Source of the DNA: Diplonema papillatum
Taxonomy: Eukaryota; Euglenozoa; Diplonemea; Diplonemida; Diplonemidae
DNA: 64,000 nt
Assembly: GCA_030068145.1 (NCBI GenBank)
Contig: JAPJBO010000502.1
Span: 1-64,000, forward strand
Direction of reading: 5' to 3'
In this document: positions 22,878 to 34,300 of the stretch, piece by piece
How positions within the stretch are numbered: position 1 is the first letter of the stretch
Layout: every line of letters starts with the position of its first letter
Notes under the pieces: model-generated
What the model was told of the DNA's origin: nothing
The model's input: the letters and a program-made list of their open reading frames with translations, nothing else
Databases searched by the model: none
Program-made: the position numbers and the translations under genes

Positions 22878-23124
22878 CTGATGGTTTGCATTGGTTGCGG
22901 TGGTTTCAGGTGGCCAAATTGGCAAATGATCATGCAGGAAGGTCCTACTCGGGCGGTTCAGCTTCCTCACACGCAACGTTCCATTTTAGCTGCAACAAGT
23001 ATGCTCTCTGAGGAGGTAGTTACTGGGCCATGGGTGGATATACGTTTCTCACGGGGTAATAACTGTGTTCAGTTCTTGTCGGAGCAGGAACTATCTTCTG
23101 AGATCTTCGATCATGTACGACCAG

Positions 23125-23320
23125 GGCTTACGCAGCTCTTTTGTCTTGGAGCTAAATACCTGCTGAAAATCAGCACGTAGGGTCGGGTAAAAAGAAATAG
23201 AGCATAGGGGCAGGGCGGCATGTCTTTGCCTCCGCCTCCTCTCTCAACCCTCCAGTGTCGCGGTGGTAAGCAACAGCAGGATCTGCCGTTACTGCGGTTG
23301 ATTCCGCAGATGAATCGGGT
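23125..23320 (+). repeat. Dispersed repeat family H, copy 2
   Basis: Same ordered blocks as 18528-18735, with about 85 percent identity by eye. It abuts the 19-bp satellite. Confidence 0.75.
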
Positions 23321-23326
23321 TTACGG

Positions 23327-24690
23327 CACCCGTTGTATTTTATGGTACCCGTTGTATTTAACGATACCCGTTGTATTTAACGATACCCGTTGTATTTAAC
23401 GGTACCCGTTGTATTTAACGGTACCCGTTGTATTTAACGGTACCCGTTGTATTTAACGGTACCCGTTGTATTTAACGATACCCGTTGTATTCAACGGTAC
23501 CCGTTGTATTTAACGGTACCCGTTGTATTTAACGGTACCCGTTGTATTCAACGGTACCCGTTGTATTTAACGATACCCGTTGTATTTAACGGTACCCGTT
23601 GTATTTAACGGTACCCGTTGTATTTAACGGTACCCGTTGTATTTAACGATACCCGTTGTATTCAACGGTACCCGTTGTATTTAACGATACCCGTTGTATT
23701 CAACGGTACCCGTTGTATTTAACGATACCCGTTGTATTTAACGGTACCCGTTGTATTTAACGGTACCCGTTGTATTTAACGATACCCGTTGTATTCAACG
23801 GTACCCGTTGTATTTAACGATACCCGTTGTATTTAACGGTACCCGTTGTATTCAACGGTACCCGTTGTATTCAACGGTACCCGTTGTATTTAACGATACC
23901 CGTTGTATTTAACGGTACCCGTTGTATTTAACGGTACCCGTTGTATTTAACGATACCCGTTGTATTCAACGGTACCCGTTGTATTTAACGGTACCCGTTG
24001 TATTTAACGGTACCCGTTGTATTCAACGGTACCCGTTGTATTTAACGATACCCGTTGTATTTAACGGTACCCGTTGTATTTAACGGTACCCGTTGTATTT
24101 AACGATACCCGTTGTATTCAACGGTACCCGTTGTATTTAACGATACCCGTTGTATTTAACGGTACCCGTTGTATTTAACGGTACCCGTTGTATTTAACGA
24201 TACCCGTTGTATTCAACGGTACCCGTTGTATTTAACGGTACCCGTTGTATTTAACGGTACCCGTTGTATTCAACGGTACCCGTTGTATTTAACGATACCC
24301 GTTGTATTTAACGATACCCGTTGTATTCAACGGTACCCGTTGTATTTAACGATACCCGTTGTATTCAACGGTACCCGTTGTATTTAACGATACCCGTTGT
24401 ATTTAACGGTACCCGTTGTATTTAACGGTACCCGTTGTATTTAACGATACCCGTTGTATTCAACGGTACCCGTTGTATTTAACGATACCCGTTGTATTTA
24501 ACGGTACCCGTTGTATTTAACGATACCCGTTGTATTCAACGGTACCCGTTGTATTTAACGATACCCGTTGTATTCAACGATACCCGTTGTATTTAACGGT
24601 ACCCGTTGTATTCAACGGTACCCGTTGTATTTAACGATACCCGTTGTATTTAACGATACCCGTTGTATTTAACGGTACCCGTTGTATTTA
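23327..24690. repeat. 19-bp satellite, about 71 copies
   Basis: Unit CGGTACCCGTTGTATTTAA, with two common variable positions: GGTA or GATA, and ATTTAA or ATTCAA. The variants alternate in a patchy way. It lies in what would be an intron of the giant gene if the exons near 22.8 kb are real. Apparent coding across it is repeat translation. Confidence 0.97.
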
Positions 24691-24789
24691 GCCCCCACTG
24701 ATAATTCGACCCCCCTCCCCCCAGTAGCACAAACAAAAAAAAAAACAGGCAAAACAACAAAGCCGTGTTGGACCCCGCCGACGGCATAC

Positions 24790-25337
24790 CTGGAGGGTTG
24801 CGTGCACTTGCTGCGGCGACTGCCCCGCCGCGCGCGGGTCGGGCGGCTGCGGCGGGTGCGGCAGGGCGCGGGCGGCCGAGTCGATGGCCGGCACGCCGCC
24901 GTCGCGGCTGGAGCGGCGGAGCGGCGCGCGGATGCCGGGCGGCGGCGCGTCCGGCGGCCGCACGCCGACCGCCGGATTCAGCGGCAGGCCGAGCGGCTGC
25001 AGCGGCGCGGTCCGCGGCGGCGAGAGCACCGGCAGGCGGACGTTGTGCCCGGTCGTGTCGGAGGACGACGACTGCGTCGTGGGCCCGCCGGCCGGCGCCG
25101 TGACGGCGAACCTGCCCTTCGTCGACCGCCGCGGCGCTTGGGCCGCGGCCGCCGGCGCCTCCGGCGCCGCCGCGTCGGCCCGCGTCGAGAACTTCAGCAC
25201 CGAGTTCCGGACGGAGATGCCGCTGTCGGTCTCGACCTGGACCTGCACCCGGTAGTGCACGTTCGGCTTCAGCTCCGTCAGCTCGTACCGGCAGCTCTTC
25301 GTCATCCCGACGAACTGCGTCGGCCCGTCTTTCTCGC
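24790..25337 (-). CDS. Giant FN3 gene, exon 7 (copy C, chosen form)
   Basis: Starts after CAACAG with EKDGPTQFVGMTKSCRYELT, completing an FN3 repeat (LKPNVHYRVQVQVETDSG). The rest is Ala/Pro-rich low complexity. It ends at CTCCAG/GTATGC in phase 0. Copies A and B upstream share the same acceptor. Copy C is the only one with a good donor and is therefore taken as the functional exon. Confidence 0.6.
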
Positions 25338-28300
25338 CTGTTGTGGGGGTTGCAGTATACTTGAACTTGATACATCTCGCCTGCAGTAGATATGGTACGG
25401 GTAGTAGTGCGTTTGAACTTGATATTTCTTGCCTGCAGTAGTTATGGTAGTAGCAGTAGTTCGAACTCGATATGCATCAACAAAATCTGTGGCAACTTGT
25501 GCCTGGTCGTGTCGGAGGACGACGACTGCGTCGTCGGCCCGCCAGCCGGCGCCGTGACGGCGAACCTGCTCTTCGTCGACCGCCGCGGCGCTTGCGCCGC
25601 GGCCGCCGGCGCCTCCGGCGCCGCCGCGTCGGCCCGTCTTTCTCGCCTGTTGTGGGGGTTGCAGTATATTTGAACTTGATACATCTCGCCTGCAGTATGA
25701 TACGGTACGGGTAGTAGCGCGTTTGAAGTTGATATTTCTTGACTGCGGTAGTTTTGGTAGTAGCAGTAGTTTGAACTCGTTGTGCATCAACAATCTGTGG
25801 CAACTTGTGCCTGGTCGTGTCGGAGGACAACGACTGCGTCGCCGGCGCCGTGACGGCGAACCTGCCCTTCGTCGGCCTCCGCGGCGCTCGGGCCGCCGCC
25901 GCCGGCGCGTCCGGCGGCCGCACGCCGACCGCCGGATTCAGCGGCAGGCCGAGCGGCTGCAGCGGCGCGGTCCGCGGCGGCGAGAGCACCGGCAGGCGGA
26001 CGTTGTGCCCGGTCGTGTCGGAGGACGACGACTGCGTCGTCGGCCCGCCGGCCGGCGCCGTGACGGCGAACCTGCCCTTCGTCGACCGCCGCGGCGCTTG
26101 GGCCGCGGCCGCCGGCGCCTCCGGCGCCGCCGCGTCGGCCCGCGTCGAGAACTTCAGCACCGAGTTCCGGACGGAGATGCCGCTGTCGGTCTCGACCTGG
26201 ACCTGCACCCGGTAGTGCACGTTCGGCTTCAGCTCCGTCAGCTCGTACCGGCAGCTCTTCGTCATCCCGACGAACTGCGTCGGCCCGTCTTTCTCGCCTG
26301 TTGTGGGAGTTGTAGTGTATTTGAAGTTGATACATCTCGCCTGCAGTAGATATGGTACGAGGAGTGCGTTATGGTAGTCCTGGTAGGTGTTTTAGTTCCA
26401 ATGGAAACGAAATGCGCCGTACGAACATCGGCTACGTTCCTTGGCCGGACTGCTGACGCTACGGGATCCAATGGCTCCTATCCCAATGGTCTCTTGCACT
26501 CAGAGAAAGGGGGGGGGGGGGGGAACCGTAGTATTTTTGTTTAGGCAGGACCGTCTCTCATGCATGTTTGATGCTAGCATCAAGGCTTCTTCACAGCCGG
26601 CGAAGATGCCACCCTTGCGCTTGTCCTGTGGATTTCCATCCGCCAGCCCCTGACAGACAGCGACATACTGCAGACGTCTGACGGCAGACGTCCGCATGCG
26701 CAGTATACATAGGGCCGTCTACCACCCTGAGCCACCGGGCTGGCGACCATCGCATCTCGCTCTCTTCCCTTCACAGCCGGGGTAGCTCGCGACTATCTCA
26801 CGCAGGCCCTTTGCAAGGCAGTCAGCACGAAGCCGAGCAATGAACCTCTTCCAAAGCAGTCGGCGCCGAAGCAGATCACGGCCAATGGGTATTCAGAGAG
26901 TGCGAAGCATGTCTCTTGTCCAAAGCAGTCGGCGCCGAAGCAGATCACGGTCGATGGGTAGTCAGAGAGTGCAAAGCATGTCTCTTGCAGGGCAGTCAGC
27001 ACGAAGTAGAGCACTGAACCTCTTCCAAAGCAGTCGGCGCCTAAGCAGATCACGGTCAATGGGTATTCAGAGAGTGCGAAGCATGTCTCTTGTAGGGCAG
27101 TCAGCACGAAAGAGAGCACTGAACCTCGTCCAAAGCAGTTGGCGCCTAAGCGGATCACGGTCAATGGGTATTCAGAGAGTGCGAAGCATGTCTCTTGTAG
27201 GGCAGTCAGCACGAAAGAGAGCACTGAACCTCTTCCAAAGCAGTCGGCGCCTAAGCAGACCACGGTCAATGGGTATTCAGAGAGTGCGAAGCATGTCTCT
27301 TGTAGGGCAGTCAGCACGAAGCAGAGCATCCAAACCTCTTCCAAAGCCGTCGGCGCCGAAGCGGATCACCCCGCGTACCGTTTGTCTCCCTTGCGCTTCA
27401 CACCCGCTGTGGAGTCTGGCGAGCCGAGGATCCATCGGACTCGGCGCGCTTCCTTTTCTCCCTCACAGGTTGCCCTCGCGGCAGGGCCTCGCTTCCTCTA
27501 TTATTAGTAGCACACCCGTAATGTGCAGCGCCTTGTATTTGTCCGCACTAGCGGGACTCACCTGCTGTGTGGTAAGTTTCGTGAGTACGCTGTGAAGTAC
27601 GAGTGCTAGTACTAATTTTTAGTACCACCAATATGTAAACGCAAAGAACGAGAGTGGATGGCGTACCGAGTAAGACTTTGTAGATCGTCTTCGCTTTGTC
27701 GTCCGCCTTGCGGGACTGCGGCGGCGGGTTGGGCGGGGGAGGAGGGCGGACCCACTCGAGGGTGGCGGAGCTTTTCGACAGGGACGTGATGCACAGGTTG
27801 CTGACCGCGTCCGGCGGCGTGGCGGTGGTGAACGCCGCGACCGGGCTGTAGCTGGACCAGAGGTGCACCGGCTTGTCGATCTTGCAGCACTTGACGCGGA
27901 ACCGGCACTTGGTCAGCGCGGCGGTGGTCTTGATCTTCGCGTTCGGATCGCCGACAGTGTCGACGACCTTCCAGTCGAGATTACCATCAACCGCGGATCC
28001 CCGTTCGTCCTTTTTCACCATTCGGTCCACCTTCGACACCGCCTGCTCGACGCAATACAAGTACCGATTCAGCGTGTCCGGCGGCTCCCAGTCAAACATG
28101 ATGTAATTGGTATGCGCCTTCCTCAATATCGGCTTCCCCGGAGGATACGGCGGGGTCTCGAAGGACAACTCCGTCCACTCCCCCCACTCGCCCCGATCGT
28201 CCTGCGCCCTGACTTTGACGATGTATTCCGTATCGACGCTGAGATCCTCCGTGGTGCAGTAGGTTTGGATGTACTTGTACTTGTTGAGCTCCATCTCGCG

Positions 28301-31300
28301 CTCGAGACAGAGGGGTTCTTCGGTGTCCTCGTCGGACGCCCCGAGGGGGACGACTTTTTTGATGAGCAACGAGTATTTCGCGACCAGGCCCTTCCACACA
28401 ATGAGGTTCGGGTCGTAAGTGTGTTGCGCGCTTTGCATGCCGCGGCCCCACGTGACGTCTGCCTTGTCCTCGGAAATGTTGCTGACCGTCAGGCCGAGCT
28501 GGTTGAGGGTGAGGAACGTGACGGGGCTCGTCCACAGGCCCCACTCCTCGTCGCCGTAGCACGCGCGGAGGGTCAGGATGTACTTCGTGTCCGGCTTCAG
28601 GTTCCGGACCGAGAAGAGCCCGTTGGTCTCCGCCAGCGCTTCCGCGGTGACCCTCTTCTCGTACTGCAGCTCGTGCGAGGTCAGCACGACGTGCCACAGC
28701 TTGCTCGGGACGACAATCCCGCTCTGCAGCGCGTTGTGCGACGCCTCGTCTCGGCCCCAGCCGACCATCACGTAGTTCTCCCCGATGCTGTCCACCTTCA
28801 CCGTCAGCAGCGGGAGCGTGATCGCGGTGCGTTCCTCGCTCCACGACCCCCACTGCTGCTCGGTGTTCGCTGCTCGGACGATGACAATGTACATCGAGTT
28901 CGGGCTCAAATTCGCAACCTGTATGATGGTGTGATCCGCTAGCCTTACTTGGGTGTCCTCGGGAAGTACTTGGGAAGTTCACGGGAAGTACTAAAGGCAA
29001 AAAAGAATAGGCGTGTGTTTGTTTGTACGTGCGGGGTGCGATGATGCACGAGGCAAACACGCAGTCAAACTTCCCGTCGTCAAACTCCGCGCAGCGCGAT
29101 AGCTTGCAACGGGCACTGTGCCCGAGTTGACTTAATCCTCGAGGATTTCAGTCCGGGTAAGTGCCATTTCTGTTTGTACGGGCCGGGGGAGGATTAGCCT
29201 GTTAGTGATTGGTAGTGAGTGGATATGATCGTTAGGCTAATCTTCTCTCAAACACGCTGCCAGCGTTCTCTTTTCGTGTTTACAGAGCATTGTTACTACG
29301 AAGAAATCGTCAGAAATCGCCATTTTACCCTATTTGGGGTGTACATGGGGTGCACTAGGGAAGTACTCGGAAGTTCGTAGTAAGCTCATGGGAAGTTAAG
29401 TTTTCTACTCTGGATCACACCGTCATGCGTGAGTAGGAGTGGCAGCAGTTTTTCATCCCCAGTGTGATGTTTGATCAACGCAACATCAAAAGGCAGCCCT
29501 TTCAAAGACCAGCCACAGTAAACGCCGCGTGGGTGCGGGCTTCAGATGTCAACCATCATCAATCGTCAAACCCCCGATTGCGCGTTGGACCTGGAAGCAC
29601 CAAGAGGGTGTCGGTGGTACGAAAGTGCAGTTGCCCGCATCCAACCGGCAATCTGCTCGCATTAGAGCTAGCCGTGTAGTGGTTTGAACTCGACATGCCG
29701 CAACCTACCTGCGACGGTCGACCGCACAAATCTTGTCACTCAAACCATACTGGACCGAGGAAAATCCGACAAATCTGGGGTGGCCGGCTACATTGGATGA
29801 GCACACTTTTCCACAAAACTTCCCAGAAATTCCCAGAATTTCGTTCTCTTTCACGCTTTTTCACGCTTTTTCGTCGTCTTGTTGCATTAGTGGGGAGTCA
29901 TTTGCATGCAACACTATGCCAGCTTTTCGCTACGTGACTCCAGAAGGGTCACTTTTTCCGCGCTTTCGGCGCGGCGCAACTCTAGTCGGCTGCAACTGTT
30001 GTTGGCAGTTGCTCACGATCTCATAATCCGAAAAGGAATCGGAGTCTTCGCTTTCCCGCTTGCGCCGATAGGCACGCCGCGATGCGGAGGACGCGAGTAG
30101 CCGGGAAGAGCCGGCGGGAGGGCGCGATCGTTGTGTGACCCGTGGAGGGTCGGAACCAGAATCAGTAAAAGGGCCCGAGTCAGGGCCTGCCATCGAAGAG
30201 GGCCGGGCGGGGCCGGGTGGGCGCGGTGTGTTCGGGCCGGCGAGGCCAGTGCCGTCGTCGCCGAGATCGGCGCGTCGTCGTCGTCGTGCGCGCAGCGCGG
30301 CTGCGGGAGAGGCCGTGGGGGTGCATGGCGCGGGTCGCTTCCTGCCTGCTGGCGGGGGGGCGCGCTTCGGGGGCGACTTCGTCGTCCGCCTCCTCCGGCC
30401 ACGGCTGGTAGGTGTTCCAGGTGGGGACGGCGCGCGCCGCTTCCGGCCTGTGAGGCCGTCGCTCTCGCCTAGGCTGCGACCGCCACCGCCGCCGCCGCCG
30501 CGATCCCCGCCGCGTCCGCTGCCGCGACCGCCGCCGCGTGCGCGGCCGCGACCAGTGCCGCGGCCGCCGCCACCGTCTCCGTCACTGTCGTCTCCGCCGC
30601 CTCGGCCGCCGCGGCCGCGGCCACGGCCGCGGCAGCGGCCGCCACGACCACCGCCACCCCCGTCGCCACTGCTGCTGTCGCGGCCAGCACCACCCCTGTG
30701 ATGCCCCCGTCCGCAGCACGCGTCAGCGTTCGGGCAGGTCCCGCATCGCGTCAGCCGATGCGCCCGGCAGCACTGAATGCGCAGGCCGTCGTCCGGTTGG
30801 TGGTGCACCTGGCAGCACTGGTCCACTACAAGGCTGTAGTTTCTCCGCATGCCCGAGCACATTGCGCACTTCTGCTTCGCGCACGCGTGACAGACGGACT
30901 GTGAGCGGAGCAGGGGGTCTGCCTGCGACTCCGGGACGAGCACCGGGAGGCGTGGTCGTTGCGGCATTGGTGTGGGCTCGGCCCAGCGCGCCGAACGCTG
31001 CGCTCGCCTCGTCGCGTCATAGAGCGGGAACACGTCCCCGCCCCAGTTCTTCCCGTCCCCGAGCGCCGCACGCGGGAAGTTCATCTCCAAGACTTCGAAC
31101 GTCTCCTCCCCCCCAGCGAAATGTGGCCGCGGTGTCAGACCACCCCACAGCATCGGCGCCCCCAGCGTCCTCATCGAGCCCACCCGGTCTTTCCGTTCGG
31201 CCGGAAGCGGCGACGGCAGCTGCAGTTCCCGACACAGGCGGCACAGCGTCGCTAGCATCGTCCAAAGGGTTTTCCCCCTTCGGTTGGCGGCGAGGTTCGG

Positions 31301-34300
31301 GGGGCCCAGGATGTCGTGCCCGGTGAAGACCTCGAAGTCGACGGCCAACTCGATGTTCGACACTTCGCCAGTGTCCGTCCACTGCAATGCCGACAGCCAG
31401 CCCTTCATCGCCCGCATCGTCCGTCCCCCATACGGCCACTTCGGCGGCTCATCCGGTAGGCGCCCGAAGTCAAACAGGTGTCGGACCGCCGGCCGCGACG
31501 TTGCCGCCCTCCAGGGGTGGATCGGCTGTACCGCTGCCAGACGGCCACGTTCTGACTCTTCGCGCGCCACGTACACCGACGCCATGAAATGGTGCAAGGC
31601 CGCCGCGTCGACCGGCGCGCCTTCCACGATTACCCCGTGCACGCGCGTACAAGACGGCCACCGCGCACGGTCCGCCCGCATGAGCTCAGCAAAGCAGGGG
31701 CGGCGGCGAATCTCGTCGTACGCAGGGCACTCCCACCACAAGTGATCCGCCGTGTCGTGGGCGTGGCGGTCACAGTCCCTGCAACACCGGTCCGGCGGCG
31801 GGCGCCGCTCACCCGTGGAGGAGCCTCCGTCTTCGCCAGCCTGCTCGTCGAAGCTACCGGACGCATCTGATGCGGTCGACGTCGTCGACGACGCCGTCGT
31901 TGACGCGGGAGAGCTCGCCGAACCTTCCGATCCCGCCGCCTCTTCCCCCGCACGCGCATTCCGCCCCCACCGAGCCGCAAGGAAAACACCCCCGGACAGG
32001 ATGACGGTCAGCGCGCGCCTCACACCGCCGTCGGCCGCCGTCAGACGCAGCCCGTTCGTGCGCCCGCAGTCTACCCCGGCCTGCACTCCGTCGTACGAAG
32101 GCCGCTGTCGCGCAAGCTGCAACCACACCTTCCGCCGCAGCTGCGCTCGGACGACGTGGTGCCTCTCGCCTCGCTGCATGCCGAGAAGCCGACGACCCCC
32201 CAGCGCCGCAGAACAGAGATCCCCGCCCTCGAAGCCAATGCCCGCGACCGACAGCCCATCCGCAATGGCGATCCCTACCGGCCCCAGGCGCGCCCTCGGC
32301 AAAAACGTTTCGTGCCGCTCGTACAACCTCACGATGTTCCGCATGCGCGCACACACGCGTGGCAGCCTCTCGCAGGTGTCGAATAACGCGCACAGAATCC
32401 TGTACGGCCGAGCGATCATCGGATCCAGACGGTGACCCTTCGCCAAGATCGATAGCACCGCCGTCACGTTCCTCGACGGGTGCTTGCTCCCAAAAGCGCC
32501 CCTCACGATCCGCGTCCGGAGTCCCTTCAGGCGCGTCTGCGTGTACGTCTCGTAGGAGCACCCGGTAAGGACACTGCTGAGCACGTTCGAACTCGCCACC
32601 TCGCAGCGGACATCGAACGGAAGCTTCGAGGTGCCCAGCCTGTCTATCAGACCGTCATGTGCGCTCAGACGCGCATCGTTGGCCCGACCCGTTTGGACGC
32701 TCTCCACACTCGTTCGCACCCCGAGGATCTTCGCAGCCGTCGCCGTCGCTATGGCCTCGCCGTCCACCTTCACCGCGCTGGCGTACGGACGCCGCCTGCG
32801 CTGTTGCGTCGAGCCCGCATGGATGCCCATCGCCAAGGTTTTCGCCATGTTCAGGCGCATCCCGGTCAGGGCACAGAACCGCGCGACGATGTCGACCGCC
32901 TGCTGCAGCTCGGCTTCCGCCGCCGCGAAGAGCGTGGCATCATCCGCCAGCGACTCCGACGAAACCTCCGGTACGCGCGCCGACACCGCTCGGAGCACAA
33001 CCGACAGCAAGGCGTTGATGAGGATCACCGAAAGCGGGCACCCCTGCAAGATACCGTTGGTGACCTCAAACTCGGAGCCCACGCCGAGCGGCAGCTTGAA
33101 CCGTCGCTTCATGCCGCGGTACATGGCGCGCAGGGGGCGCAGGATGCGCGCGTCGAGGCCCATCTCTTCGGCGAGCCGGAGAACGATCCCCTGCGGTACC
33201 CGGTCGAAGCACTTCGCGAAATCGAGTGCGACCATGTACAGCGACTTCGACTTGTCGAGCAGCGTCTCCTCGATCAGCGTCGTCAGCTCCATGAGGACGT
33301 CGTCCGTCCGATGCCCTCTGCGGAAGCCGTGCTAGGTGGTGATCACTATAAATATTCCGAGGAAGCGCATAACAAGTGCCAAGCTACTCTACCACGAATC
33401 ACGTTAGGTGACGTCAACAAATATGCGCTGCGCTACGAAGCAAATGAGGTTTGCTGGCGGCATGTCAGGGGGGTATGTCAGGGGGTGTCGTGCGGTCGGA
33501 CAAGGCGATGCCGGATGGTCGTCGATGCCGAGTGACGCCTGCGGTGCGGACAAGCAAGCTTGTTACCATAAAAAAAGAACCCCTGTTCCTTCGCTCAGTT
33601 TCCCACTGTTTCACAGTTTCTCCAAAATTTTGTTCTCCTTCGCACTTCTTCCCATTTCCCCAGTTTCGGGCTGGTGTTCACGTTGGTAGGGAGTCAATAG
33701 CCCCCAAAAAACTGGAAAAGTATTCAAAAACTTCCAAAATCTTCCCAGAATTTCCCAAGATTTCCCAGAATTTCGGTCCCTTTCACGCTTTTTCACGCTT
33801 TTTCGTCGTCTTGTTGCGCTAGTGGGGAGTCATTTGCAAGCAAATGAGTACCACACTACCGCTTTTTCACAGTGTTTCACAGTGTCTCACGTGGTTCCAC
33901 TTTCATACACATAAGAGCGACTGGTGATATCATGTGAAAGACATGGGAATTTTTGTGAAATTTGGTGTGTCTCCAATGTAGCCGGCCACCCCACGAATCA
34001 GAGATTCGTCGCCCTGCGTAAGTAGTAGCAGCAGGAGTGTGAAAGCAAATCTGCAAATTCGTGGCGCCCTGGACCCAAGTATACTGGGGCCGATTTACGG
34101 CGAGTCCACGCATGGCAAAAGTTGCACCTGGCGCATCTTCACTTTGCCGGGTTTATCCCTGGAAAAATCTAAACCCCGTACACGTATATTATTTACTTAT
34201 TTATTAGTAAATAATACACGGGAAAGCAAATAATAAACGAATCGATTTATGAAACGGGTTTGCGGGAAGCAAATAATAATTGAAATTATTTATAAGAGTA

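Noticed and set aside
23327-24690. CRISPR-like array
   Set aside because: The 19-bp unit repeats directly with no spacers; it is a satellite in a eukaryotic context.
30135-31326. Pro/Arg-rich plus-strand ORFs over the LINE tail
   Set aside because: They are the antisense of the LINE Arg/Gly-rich tail and show no independent features.
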